From positions 744,001 to 808,000 of the forward strand of contig JAWHQI010000525.1 of the NCBI GenBank assembly GCA_033032865.1: DNA of 64,000 nucleotides, given 5' to 3'. The stretch's first letter is position 1, and the number at the start of each line of letters is the position of its first letter. The notes beneath the pieces are model-generated. The model saw nothing but the letters and a program-made list of their open reading frames with translations, did not search any database and was not told where the DNA came from. The position numbers and the translations under genes were made by a program. Source of the stretch: Dactylorhiza incarnata (lineage: Eukaryota; Streptophyta; Magnoliopsida; Asparagales; Orchidaceae). Of the stretch, positions 21,244 through 32,854 are shown one piece after another.

Positions 21244-23035
21244 AATACCCCCATACTTAAGCTTTTGTTATTCCAGAGCAAAAGTATGAGAAATATTTAT
21301 AAGACATTTAATAAAAATTTTAATTAAGACTAAAAATTTATTGAATCACAAGTAAGCTAAAAAGAAAATTTAAGGATCGACGAATTAAGTCCTAAATTAT
21401 GAAATTAAAATAATAAGAGAAAAATATTTAGCCAAGAGTTCTCAAAAATATTAACTAGTTAACAAAATTGAGTAATAAGTAAACAAAATTAGATTTAAAA
21501 TTTATAAAAAACATAACTTTGAAAAATCTAAAGGAAAAATGTAACTTACTAAGTATTGCTCTCTCCATAACATAATTTAAATCTAGATCAAAGATATTGG
21601 GTTAGGGGGGTTTCATAAAATTTGGCATAAGAAGAGATCTTTGAATGAAGGTGATGGATTTTCCATTTCACCAAAGTGGTTTTTTTTTTAAGTAAATATT
21701 TTTTTTTTCTCTTCTAACAACAACCCAAAATGTATATGGTTTAGGAGTAATGAATTTTATCCTCTTACTCCATGCCATATAATCTTTTCAAATATTTTGG
21801 GTGCATATGTTTTAGGGACTAATGAATTTTATCCTCTTATTCCCATGACATATGATCTTTTAAAATACTTTTTTTATGCCATCAAAGGGGTAGGGTAGAG
21901 AAAAGACTTCTAGCTTATAAATTAAATTATTTTGAGAGCAAATTTTAGTACTTTAAACTTTCCTAAGATTTTAAAAGCTTGAGGTAGAAATAATTAAAAT
22001 CTAAAGGTGTTTAAGCAAGATTACTAAAAATTTGTAACTATTTAAAATAAAAGAGAAGAAGTGCTAAAGAAATACCTCTAATCAAATTAAAATCATAAAA
22101 TATTTCTTAACACTAAATCACTTAAACAAAAATTAGATTTAGCAAACCATGATAGAATAAATGATTAGCAAATAAAAAAGTATAAATGTTTATAAATAAA
22201 CTCAAAATGATTTTGGAAATGACAAAAACCAAAGTAAGGGCTTATTATATTTTTGGGATTTTTTATAAGTTTTATGTAATAATTTTTTTGGAATTTTTTT
22301 GATGTTATCTATTTTTGGAATTTTTAATATTATCTTTTTTTTTTGGAATTTTTTTAGGATAAGAAATAAATACTAAAAATGTTAAACATAACCTTAAAAA
22401 AACCTAATTTTTTTTTGTTAATTCTTGGACTTCCCGAGGTCTACCCGGTGAAGGGCTCGCAAGGTACTAGAGGCTGTGATGGGAATTCAAGCCCAAGGCA
22501 TCCTTTCCGAGAATTTAAATTTTCGATTATCTAATTTTTTTTTTAATTTTTTTTTTGGGTTTTCTAATTTTTTTTTTTTGAAAAAACTAATTTTTCTTTT
22601 GTAAAAGACAATAAAAAGGAAATAAACTATTTACAAAACTATGTACACAAATATTTTTGGAATTTTGTGATTTTCAAAAAAAATTTTGGAAATTTTCTAT
22701 GATTTTATAATTTAAAAGAAAGGGAAATACACCCCCATACTTAAAGTTCAACATTGTCCCCAATGTTGAAAGCTAAGTATGGAGAATAATAAAATAGAAA
22801 ATACAAGAGCATGATTATGAAAGAAAAAGAACAAGGAGAGGAAAAGAAGTACGTCCCTGATGGAGACGGACGACCATCATGATTACCTGCAAAAATTTTC
22901 TTTCAAAACCATAAGACAAACACAAAATCAAAAGAATTAAAACATAAAAGTTACTTATTATTATTATTATTTTTATTTTTTATTTTATTTTATAAAAGTA
23001 ATAGTGCTTTCTCTTTTCAAAATATCGACAAAATA
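21244..23035 (-). other. Internal region of element F, no gene seen
   Basis: Very AT-rich with many poly-T and poly-A runs and no open frame of note. The left edge, ATACCCCCATACTTAAG on the plus strand, is a purine tract on the minus strand next to the 3' LTR. A second such tract, CACCCCCATACTTAAAG, occurs at 22730-22746. At 22426-22495 lies a GC-richer block that also occurs in the LTR of G at 34650-34715. Confidence 0.75.
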
Positions 23036-23053
23036 TCCTCGGCAACGGCGCCA
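23036..23053 (-). other. Primer-binding site of element F (tRNA-Asp)
   Basis: The minus strand reads TGGCGCCGTTGCCGAGGA, six bases from the right LTR. Plant tRNA-Asp ends in CCCCGGCAACGGCGCCA, so all but one base pair. This orients F. Confidence 0.85.
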
Positions 23054-23059
23054 AAAACT

Positions 23060-24767
23060 TGATAAGAAAAATTAAACTTCTTCTTCTTAGGGTTTATGAT
23101 TTATAAAAATGCGAAGAAGATTGATGATATTTTCCAAAACTATATTCGATGAAGGCAAGTGTACCTTATCGTATATAATATAGGATATTTTATAAAAATA
23201 TCAAGGTCGTATTAAACTCGGGTTTGTCGAGTACTTCTACTTCGAGAAAGCGGACTATTATTTTATCGGAGAGAGAGCGGAAAAGAGAACTAAATTGCTA
23301 CTAAATAAAAGAGAACGAAAATAAAGAAAGAAAATAAAACTTGATTAAAACTCGCTTTGAAATGAAATTAAAAGATAAATACTATCATTCAACTCTAAGC
23401 CTTGACCGTGGGGATTCCCGAAGCTCGAACATGCCTCTCTCGAGGTTAATGCCCAACTAAGTTTAGGAAACATCAACCAGACTCTCGTCCTATAATTGAT
23501 TACCTAAGACTTGCTTTGCGCTGTGAATCCCACTATAGGATTTGACTCCTATCCGGAAGATTTACGTCATCCTCTCTCGAGGGGTGCGTGCAACTCTTTT
23601 TATTCTTGAGTGATTGATTCGTACGCACGTCCTCTCGGCTAGCTAGAATACGAAAACAAATACCGAAATTCATAACCGGAATATGAACTCGATATCGTTA
23701 TATTTCGAGAATAAATCGAAGGAGAGAAGATGCGATAATAAGGTATAGAGATAATTTCGATTCAAAACTTGCTAGAATCAAGAATAACTAATTACTAGCT
23801 AAAGGAAAAATTAAAACAAGAAAAAGAGAGAAAGAGGAAGAAAGAGAGTTTGCATAAAAGAAAGAGATAACAAAATTTCATTTCATAAAAAAGGGAGATT
23901 ACATAAATTGGAAGCTACATTACATTGCATGAAATTAAAGCTAAGCTACCTTGCATGGAAGAGAAAACAAGACATTAAAAAAAAAATAAGAGAATTACAT
24001 GAAATTAAATCTAAACCTAAAACATGAAAAATAAGGAAAACTATACAAGAACAGCCCAAATGGGCAGGGGGAAGGGAATGGAATGCTGGAGGGGAGCTTC
24101 TGAATTTATAGGAAAAAAATCCAGGTTACACGCCCTCGGTCACGGGCGTGACCGAGGGCGTGTAATACTTGTTCTGCACGGCTGCGACATCGGCGTGGGT
24201 CTTGCGTGACTGTGTCGCGAAAAAGGACATTACACGCCCGTGTAACTTTGGTCACGGGTGTGTACCTGGGCGTGTACTTGGGCGGCTTCATCAATGCGGC
24301 GTGGGCTTGAGTGCGGCGCTGCAGCAAAAAGCGATCACGCGTGAAAAGTCACGGGCATGACTCATGGGTCACGGGCGTGACTTGGGTCAACATTGGATTT
24401 GGTGGCTGACAGGTCCACGTGGAAAGCTTGAAGTGATCTTTAAATTTACACGCCCTTGGTCACGGGCGTGACCTGGGTCACGGGCGTGACCGAGGGCGTG
24501 ACTTGTTGTGGACTAGCTCAAATGCGCGGCAACAACTCCTGGACTGATCTTAATGTTACACGCCCTTGGTCACGGGCGTGACCTAGGGCGTGTACTATGA
24601 AATTTGACCAAAATCTCCAAAAAATCTGCAAAAATAAAATACAATTATATTTAGAACTAAAATTATAAAAGAAGTGATTTTTAACTAAAATATAAATAAT
24701 ATTTACAAAATTATATTAAACTTAACCTAAATACTATAATTAAAATAAGCATAAATCCTTCTTATCA
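23060..24767 (-). repeat. 5' LTR of element F
   Basis: 1708 bp, same ends as the left copy. TATA-like CTATAAA on the minus strand at 24105-24111; the GGGCGTGA words lie just upstream of it in transcription terms, in the promoter part of the LTR, between 24126 and 24595. Confidence 0.93.
24126..24165. repeat. 40-base near-perfect palindrome in the LTR of F
   Basis: Starting TTACACGCCCTCGGTCACG, the first 19 bases pair perfectly with the last 19, leaving only GG in the middle. The equivalent site in the other LTR (20602-20641) has a single mismatched pair (CCTAG against CCGAG). Confidence 0.95.
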
Positions 24768-24772
24768 GCTAC

Positions 24773-24842
24773 CTCTCATTCCGGTTAGAAAGGTTAGTTC
24801 TAGTGGTTTTAATTTTGGGAGACCACCCAGACCGACTATCTC
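24773..24842 (-). pseudogene. gag: Copia element E gag, segment right of F
   Basis: Between the right target duplication of F and the start of G's LTR, the minus strand reads TNLSNRNERY, which joins across F to FWVNIKGP. This short piece shows that F inserted into E, and that E was in turn cut at 24843 by G. The rest of E upstream should lie beyond G, outside or further right. Confidence 0.6.
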
Positions 24843-26216
24843 TGTAAGACCCCTTTTTTCTTTGAAAACTTGGGTCTTATGCCCAGAACCGCCTCTTTGT
24901 GGTGAGACCCTCGCTACAGGAAGGTCGCCACTAAAAAACACTGATCCTGCCTGCCATATCGATCACACAGAAGAAAAGTATATATTTGATTAACTAGAAA
25001 TCAAGTCCACATTCCATGAATATAATATCTCAGATTTAAAATTTCCACATGAAGTAACTGAATAAAAGATAGTAATAATAGGGCTCATGCCCAATACATC
25101 ATAGCGTCACTACAAAAGTCACTCGTGGAAGCATAATCTACTAGAACTAGAAGAACACTCACGGATCCTGTCATCATTGTTCCCGTGCTAGACTATCCTG
25201 CCTCCATCTGCACTGGCCTCTGGTGCTGCAGCGTCTCCTCGGTAGCCTAAAATGATAAGTTCCACCGACCGTTAGTCAAAAGACTAAGCCAATCCCCCAC
25301 CCCTCTCCCGGTGACTCCTAGGCACCGAGCGGGAGGAATGAAGCGGAGGACAACTAGGGGTATATTCAATAGCAGGTGACGGTGAGTCTAACTACAGAAA
25401 GTTCTACCATTATGCAACATATAGTACAGTGAGTAAAGCAGTAGGAGGTAAAACAGTATCAAGTAAGCAGTAGTAATAAGTAAAGCAGTACTAAGCATAA
25501 TATTAATAAGGAAACAGTATTAAAGAAGTGTGACCTTAATTTATAGGAATGCCCATACAAACCTATAGACCAAGGGGTCGTTTAGCAGGGCCTATCATAT
25601 AAAAAGTCCCATAACCAATTTATACGATAGGGTAAAGGTTGAAATGCAATGTTTATGCTATGTCATGCAAGGTTATGCAGTTTAATGTTATGTTCATATA
25701 AGTGCAACTCACACATTTCGACTCTATGCACACAGACCTTTAGTTCCCCTTTTTCGGAGCTAGCAAAACTACTAGGATACTCCCGTAGTGGCAAATAGAA
25801 GTGGTGGGTTGGGCCTTGCCCACCTCTAGGTTGGTATCTGCACTACCTAACCTAGACCTATCGTATGCCTCAATGTTAAGAACACAACAGAGGAGCTCCT
25901 ACATACTCTTGCTGGCCAGTCCACCAAACTTTTCTTGGTAAAGTGGTATCTGCATACTCTTGTTGGCCAGTCCACCAGCCAAAGTAACGACGTCGGTGCG
26001 ATTACCGTCAACACTATTGACCCACCACCTTATGCATATACATTTATGAGTCCTACTTATATCCCGAGCCATAGGCTCCCCGGACTAACTCGTCCGTCAC
26101 AATAACCTTCCGAGCCACCGGCTCGCCGAACTAACCCGTCCGTGCCATCAACCACCAAGCCTACCACTTGTAGTTCTAAACCAACTATGCTGGAGTGTGG
26201 GTGTGTGTATTATTAA
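24843..26216 (-). repeat. Chromovirus G, 3' LTR, left part
   Basis: Begins TGTAAGACCCC, which mirrors GGGGGATGTTACA at 38104. It holds no gene. Direct near copies of CTTGTTGGCCAGTCCACCA occur around 25909 and 25959, and GAGCCAYAGGCTC / GAGCCACCGGCTC at 26067 and 26113. Element H inserts at ATTAA (26212-26216). The total LTR without H would be about 4.87 kb, long but within the range of some Tekay/Del-type elements. That the two parts form one LTR is inferred from their matching ends. Confidence 0.6.
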
Positions 26217-27541
26217 TGAAAGTGCACAGTTAACCTCACTAGAATTCTCTAGGGGGGTGAATAGAGATTAAAAATACTTTGTGCAATTATATATATATAT
26301 ATGTGTGTGTAATAATCACAGATTTAAACTTCCCACACACCAACAAGAATTAAGCAAGCAAATAAGAAAAATAACAAGTAGAAAATCACAGCACAACACA
26401 AGAAAATATAGTGGTTCCCCAAACTTTGGGTAGTCCACTCTTCTACCCCCTTTGGTAGGAATTCACTAACTTGCACTGGGTCTTTTGATAAGGAGACTCT
26501 TAGAACCAGACTGAGTCTTTTGATAAGGAGACTCTTAGAACCACTACAACTGAATTTTTTGAAGAGAGATTCTAAAAACTCTTTTACACAGTTTGAAAAT
26601 GAAGTAAGAAAGAAAAGAAGAAGTAGAACAAGTAGAAGAACAAGAAACAATATATGTAAGAAGGAATCTTCTTCCTAGCAAGAAGATTAGAAGCACAAGT
26701 ATAGTGAATAGGATCTCTCTTCTATAGTGAGAAGGAGATTGTAAGCTTTTCTCTCTTTTATGAGAGCTTTCAGAATTTGCAGCAGAATGGCTTCAGAAGA
26801 AGGAGAAGATGAAGGCTTTTTCTTTTGCTGCAGCACACTATTTCTTTTCTCAACTTTCTCACTCTTCACTTGGGAGCTCTTCCTCTATTTCAAAATGGAT
26901 GAAGTGGATCACTAGTTGTTATTCTTTGCCGACCTCCTTCTTATTTATAGCTCTGTTTGAAACATAATGCTAAAGGAGAATAATCAATTAGCAGACAAAG
27001 AATTAGAAAGAGGTAAGAGTTTCCATAATTAATATTTCTGTAGAAGGAAAAGAATTCATTCTGATTTCAAATAATATCCATAATAATATGAATCAAATAA
27101 GCCAAGAATCAAATAGAAGGAAAGGCTGATTCAGAACGGCTATAAAAGAATAATATTATTCCATAAAAATCAGATCTACAGAAAGAAGGAAAGAGATCTG
27201 GCGTGTTTTTGAATTACTTATAGATATCGACGTGCGTCAATTACTATTCGACGTAAACGTCGATTTCATCCTGGATGGACATCGAGAGGAGAATAAGGAA
27301 GGTGCGTCGAATAGGATGCGTCGACTTTATCACATGCGTCGACTGGAAGTCAGAGGTACGTCGACTAGGATTACGTCGAATTCTTCTAAGTGTTACTTCG
27401 ACTATTCCTGAGAGAAACGTCGACTATATTTCGACATTGCATCGAATACTATTCTACGCATATTTACTTAGCCTAATTTTTTATACTTAGAATTTATATT
27501 CTACTCAATTCTAGGGGTTAAGATAAATCATTTCCCCAACA
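26217..27541 (-). repeat. 3' LTR of element H
   Basis: 1325 bp. Contains, on the minus strand, TATAAATAA (26941-26950), a duplicated 36-bp block GAGTCTTTTGATAAGGAGAC (near 26477 and 26513), the conserved GGGGAACCACTATA module (26408-26422) and a cluster of CGTCGA words at 27228-27460. Confidence 0.92.
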
Positions 27542-27808
27542 ATCTCCCCCTATTTGTCTTAACCCTATATAGAGAGAAATTGTATTAGCTTTTAATCAAC
27601 AAAGCAAAGCATTTATAGAGAGAAGAGATATGCTAAGAATTTATATAAACAACTTTCATGTTTAGTTGGGTAATCAGCATTTAAGCATAGACAAATGTTT
27701 AAATAGAGTATATCATCATTATTCAGGGGTAGGAGGAGTTTTTCTTTTTCTAGTGAATACTTTTGTGGGTTGCTCCTTCTCAGCAGCAGGTGATTCCCTC
27801 AGCTCCCC
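27542..27808 (-). other. 3' untranslated region and polypurine tract of element H
   Basis: On the minus strand AGGGGGAGAT (27542-27551) abuts the LTR and is the likely plus-strand primer. Further AGGGGGAGC copies follow at about 27801, 27831, 27850 and 27940, the last three inside the second ORF, where they encode repeated QGEQ/QGE. No other feature seen. Confidence 0.65.
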
Positions 27809-29451
27809 CTAAGTCTCAGCAATTTGCTCCCCCTGAGTTAAAGTAGTTTGCTCCCCCTGGGATGGACCTTCCTTTGAGCCTTTTGCTTCTTCTTCAGTCT
27901 CTCTTTCATCTCCAATTTCAGGTATACCAGCATCTGGCTCCCCCTGAGCTTCAGCTTCCTCTTCAGCTACATCTTCTACTCTACTTTCCTCCCCTTGTAA
28001 TAGATCCACTTGTTGTGCAGCTTTTCTTGCTATAATCAGTATATTTGATATCTGCTCTTCAGTATGTAGCTCTGGTAATACTTCATTCCCAATTGTCTTG
28101 AGTAGAGCTAAACTGTCAGATTTTGAAGGATGAGGGGTTTTGTGAGAGGGAGTTTTGTGGCTGGAGAGCTGCTCTTCATCTAACTTCTCCCCCTTCTTGA
28201 CCTTCTTAGCCAAGGAGGTGAAGAAAGACTTGGTGACCCTAGATGAAGAGATAGAGGATTTTAGGTTTTGCATAGAGGCATTCACCCCATCTATTTGGGT
28301 TTGCATGTGCATGATGGAAGAGTGAATTTGAGAGCAGTATCCATCCAGCAAGTCCTGAAACCTTTGGGATGCTGACTGGATACACTGGGTGATGAGGTTT
28401 ACAGTGGATGGTTCAGAATATGGTGATGGAGGAGGAGATAATGGTCGAGGTGAATGTGAGGAAGGTGGAGAGGGGACTATATCAAGTTGATGAGGTGTAT
28501 TTGATGGAGGAGGTGGAGGAATAGAAGAGGGTTGAGCAGGTGACTGAGTTGGTATTTGTGAAGGTGTGGATAATGGTGGTACAGAAGAGATGTCTGTATG
28601 AGGAGGAGGAAGAGGTGAAGATGGATGATCAGGAGAGTTAGGAGGAGATGGAGTTCTTTCAGGAATGGAACCAGGCTTGGGAATTTGCCTGGTCCATTTT
28701 GAGAAGAGGGCTATTGACATCCTTTTTCCAGGAGGGATAGGGATTCCTTTTGACCTACATAGGTCAGGGAAGGAGTGGAAGAGTACTTGACTCATGATTC
28801 TCATATATGCATTCTCTTTATGAGAGTATTTGTAGCCTATCATTTTGAGCAGGAGGCTGGCCCAGTCTACTTTCTTCTTCAGCACAAGGGCCCCCATGAT
28901 GTTTAGTTGTTGTTTGGGTACTGCATCATGGGCAGAGATCTTGCATAGTAGAATTTTTACTACTATATCTGCCAGTAATCTATATTCATCAGAAAAGTCA
29001 ATTTTCTTCAGGTGGATTGGTCTATCTTTTGAAAACTTCATGGTGATTAACAGATTCTTGATTTCATCAGGGGGGAGTTCCACAGGTTCATCACCTGATG
29101 ATGAAGGAGACTTATTTAGTTACTCTTTAGAAACTGATTTTCTTTCCCTATTTGAGTTGGACAAAAATAACATTGTAATGTACCTGATGGAAGATCAAAG
29201 GTAGTCCTAATGTGTTCTGCAGAGATTGAGACAGGTGTCTCATGGATTGTTCCTTGGATTTCTCCTTGTTTAGATATCTGAGCATGAGTCATGAGTTCTG
29301 TAAGTTTTGTCTCCAGGAGCTTGCATCTTGTGGAGATGAGCTTGTCTAATCCAGCTTCTGTAAACAGAGCTATGATGCTCTTATAGTTTTCGGCGGCGGC
29401 TTGGAAGGATTTGAGGTCAATGTCGAATCCTGAGTTGGTCTTAGGAGCCAT
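27809..29451 (-). CDS. Extra ORF of element H, two exons, plant-transposon-protein-like
   Basis: Exon 1 runs 29451-29184 and exon 2 29094-27809, joined by an intron 29095-29183 (89 bp, donor GTACATTAC, acceptor CATCATCAG). Phase 1 fits on both sides, giving about 517 residues. The N-terminal part (TPVSISAEHIRTTFDLPSG joined to DEPVELPPDEIKN, then KIDFSDEYRLLADIVVKILL) resembles the domain called putative plant transposon protein in plant annotations; that resemblance is from memory. The middle is proline-rich (residues about 220-330), followed by a lysine/serine region and an acidic C-terminus with QGEQ repeats. It occupies the place of pol. Function unknown; it could be an acquired gene or an env-position ORF. 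Confidence 0.7.
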
Positions 29452-29880
29452 TTTAGGTCAGTGAGAGAGAGGAAGGAATAGTTGGAGTGAGGAGCAAGAG
29501 GGATAAAGATGCAGCGGTCGAGGTCGTGAAGGTTTCTAACTGAAGAGTCTATTTTAGTCAGGTGAAACGTCGAAACGAGACACAATTTGAGGCTTATTCG
29601 GTACAACAGTGGATGTGACTGAAATATTTTGGTATTGGCGCTCGTTTTCATGAAGTAGATGTTACGTCGAGTGGAATTCGTCATGAGCGTCAATATATTC
29701 AGGTTTGGGATGATAGGGTTTCCTATCGACGTATGCGTCGATTTATTGAATTGAGTTATAGACGGTGCATCGATTCGAAGTCGACGTGACTTTATTTGAC
29801 AGATTCTGGGTTTTCCTTGAGAAATTATTTCTTCCTATTCCTAAAATTTTCTAAGTCAGCCTTGGGCTTAATTGTTACCG
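29452..29880 (-). other. Spacer between gag and the extra ORF of H
   Basis: No gene. It contains CGTCGA words (for example 29564, 29662, 29728 and 29790) like those of the LTR of H. This is where protease and the remaining pol would be expected; nothing recognisable of them is left. Confidence 0.6.
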
Positions 29881-31133
29881 TTAGTTTGATTGATTGTGCC
29901 AACATTGTTTGGCAATGTGGCCAGTTTTGTTACATATATAACATCTGACTATCTTTAGATTATTGGATTTTGAATTTAGAAATGGATAGTGGTGTTGATT
30001 AGGACAAAAGTTATGATCAGGATAGTAATTTTGATTATGAAAAGACTTTTGATTAGGATAGAAGTTTTGATCAGGATAAGAGTTTTGGTCAGGATGAAAG
30101 ACTCCTGAATGGGGGATAAAATGGAATGTTTTTGGAGGATGGAAGTGTTCTGTCTTTATGTTGCTCTGAGTTTGTATGCGTCGATATCTATTCGACGTAT
30201 GTTGAGAGTTGCGTCGATATATATTCGACGCTTTCTCCAGATTGCGTTGATCTGGAATCGAGGCATGGAAGAAGTTGCGTCGATTGTAAGTCGACGCAGT
30301 TTTATTCATACGTCGATTTGAGGTCGAAGCATCTGAGAGATTGCGTTGAGTAGTATTCGACATACTGTCATTCATGCGTCGATATGAAGTCGACGCAATT
30401 GTGTCTTTGCAAATTTTATGTTTTCCCTTTTTCTGCTTTTATTTCTTTATGAGTTGTTTCTTTTGACTTAGTTACCTTCTTAGAAGTAGTTTGAGAGTCT
30501 TCATCTGTATAGTATGATGTTTCATCAAAATGGTTTATCTCATTGAGGGAGTCTTCTTCTTTTTCTTGGTTTATTGATTTAGTGGGTTTAGTGAATTTAA
30601 CAGGGCTCATCCAAGCAGGTTTGTTGGATGGAATTGGATTAGCTGAGGGATCAGCTCCTAGCCCAAGATTTTTAAGTCTTTTTGTTTGTTTTTCTGTGAT
30701 TTCTTTAAGTATTTGGCTTCTCATTTTTTTTTATTCTTCAAAAGCTTTTGCTTGGGACACCTTATTCTTAAGAAGCTGGTTTTCTATTTTAGCCCTCTCT
30801 ATTTCCTTTTCTATGATATTAGCCCTTAACTCATGATTTTTAGAGCAAGTATCTTCTATCTTTCTCTGGTTTTTGATGACATTAATTTGTTCTTTTAGAT
30901 TATTAATTTCCTGTTTAGCTTTTAGTTGATCTAAACATAATTCTTTAAAATCCTTTTTGAAGTCATCATACATCTATGTCATCAAAAATGCTTACCTCAT
31001 CCTTATTCTCAGATTCCTCTATGAGAATAAGGCTATTTTCTTTACCATCTTCAGAAAAGATGCTTCCTTCTGATTTTGTCTCACTCCATGATTTGGCATC
31101 ATGTTCTTCTTTTGAGCTTTCAAAAGCCATTAG
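29881..31133 (-). pseudogene. gag: Element H gag, C-terminal part with second zinc knuckle
   Basis: Minus-strand segments continue the gag: an acidic stretch (AKSWSETKSEGSIFSEDG, near 31100), a coiled-coil (30973-30731, LKAKQEINNLKEQINVIKNQ), a lysine/serine part (30724-30416), and 30375-29881. The last has ASNIYRRN-type repeats, then six near repeats of the form PDQNFYPNQ, and a CCHC knuckle CYICNKTGHIAKQC. The YRRN repeats are the translation of the CGTCGA words at 30175-30405. Frame changes between segments (a stop near 30728) mean that the full gag is not open. Long gag with acidic, coiled-coil and second knuckle resembles SIRE-type Copia. Confidence 0.7.
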
Positions 31134-32196
31134 TCATAGGTCTTCTTGCTTAGACTCTTCATTGTCACTTTTGGATGAGGTGCTGTCCTTAGAATCTGTT
31201 TCACTCCAAGCTTCTGCAATGAAGCCTCTTTCTTTCTTCTTCCCTTTTTTCTTAAGATCTTTCTTTTTCAGATCTTTCTTTTTCTCAGTATTTTCTGGAC
31301 ATTCTGGTGCTGTGTCCAGGTTTCCTGCAGGAATAACAAATGATTTCCTTAGTAGGAGTTTTATCATACCTTGATTTTGATTCTCTCCTTCTAGACCCAT
31401 CTGTCTTGACCCATTTCTTGAATCTTCTGGCCAGGAGGCTGAACAATTCTTCTTCAGTGACATGGGTCTCTTCTTCTGTTGCTTTCAAAGCAATGTTTTT
31501 ATCTTTTGAGGAGGTTGAGGTGCTTCCTCTTCTTTCCTTCTCTTCTCTGGTTTTCAGCAGCTGCTCATAGGATTTGAGTTTTCCTAAGAGAGCATCTGTT
31601 GAAATTTCCCTTTGTCCTCTTATATCTCTTATTGCCCATATTCTTGAGTCCCAAGAACTTGGGAGACTCATTAACAGTTTGTCATTGATCTCTGTGAGAG
31701 AGATCTCTCTATCCAGGCTTCTTAATTGATTGATGATCAGACTGAATCTGTCATACATCTCAGATATGCTTTCTTCCTGCATCTTTTGAAAGTTCTCATA
31801 TTGGGAGATCAATAGAGCCTTTCTATCTTTCCTTTCATCAGCACTCCCTTCTACCATCTTTGTAAGAGCTTCCCAGATTTCTTTGGCTGATTCACATTCA
31901 ATAACCTTTTGAAAGATTTCATCTGAGAGGGTTGAGACCAGAATGTTCACAGCTTTTGCATCACATGTTCCTGCCTTCTTCTCTTCAGCTGTCCACTCAG
32001 CCTTTGGGACAAGTGTTTGAGTCACTTCACCACTTGAGTCTCTTCTATAGGGCTTGGGAGGACCTATCAAGATAACATTAAACAATTCTTCATCAATAGA
32101 ATTCATATAAATCCTAATTCTTGTTTTCCAAACTGCAAACTTTTCAAGATTGCACATTGGTGGTCTGGTGGAAGCATAATCTTTGATTTGTGCCAT
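31134..32196 (-). pseudogene. gag: Element H gag, N-terminal part
   Basis: Frame 32196-31285 begins MAQIKDYASTRPPM and has the Copia gag landmarks FAVWKTRIRIYMNS, EIWEALTKMVEGS, FQKMQEESISEMYDRFS, LPSSWDSRIWAIRD and LLGKLKSYEQLLKTREEK. It reaches the first knuckle CYSCRKPGHSTRM and then shifts. The alternative frame (31463-31134) carries APECPENT and a lysine-rich run, so a small indel lies inside the knuckle at about 31315-31335. Gag would form the particle; this copy cannot make a complete one without frameshifting. The start is the first ATG after the leader. Confidence 0.82.
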
Positions 32197-32232
32197 GTGA
32201 AAAGATATAGTTTTCAGAAATATATATATATA

Positions 32233-32815
32233 TCTGTACTACTATATAAGAAAATAGGCTTATCGGTGTAATGCCCTGCCAATCAATACCCACCGTCCGA
32301 TCTAACAATGAAATTTCTCTATTTAAACCCAGCCGTCCGATCTGATTTCATCACAACATCTCAGCCGTTCGATCAACCTGGAACGTTGATTCAATCTAGA
32401 CCGTCCATTTTTTCCCTAGGTCTCCTAAACATACCTTGATAGGGTGTCTTAAACCTATAAATTTTATAGGACCCCTACCTTACAAAGTGAAATTACTATC
32501 TTACCCCCAATATTTTGAAAAAAACAGGTTGCGGGCGGGGCAGGCCTGTGGGCCCCGCTTATTACAGTTATAGGGTCTTGAGCGGGGTTTAAACTATTTT
32601 TTAATTTAAAAATTATAAATTTTTTAAAGAATGCGGCCGCCCGGGATCGAAGTGGCGACCTCCCATACAGGAATGTAAACCTTTACCACTCTGCCTACAA
32701 TGGAGATGTGAAGATTCCAGAACTATTTTATACATATAATAATAAATTGATATACATATTATGCCCCATGGGTTATGTTTTGTGCAAATTTGTTATATAA
32801 CATTACTTTTTTTTC

Positions 32816-32854
<39 letters not shown>

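Larger units (their letters stand above)
19536..24767 (-). mobile_element. Element F: young, coding-free LTR retrotransposon
   Basis: Two 1708-bp LTRs (19536-21243 and 23060-24767), both TGATAAG to CTTATCA, enclose 1816 bp without a gene. The target duplication GCTAC is perfect (19531-19535 and 24768-24772). A primer site complementary to tRNA-Asp lies beside the right LTR and a purine tract beside the left one, so the element reads on the minus strand. I counted by eye roughly 25-30 differences between the LTRs, under 2 percent, so it moved recently. With no gag or pol it is a large non-autonomous derivative; the tRNA-Asp site suggests a Ty3/Gypsy Athila- or Tat-like helper. Confidence 0.93.

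Noticed and set aside
32641..32703. Functional tRNA gene
   Set aside because: A and B box-like bases are present but the stems do not form a convincing cloverleaf and there is no clear anticodon arm; kept only as a tRNA-like segment.
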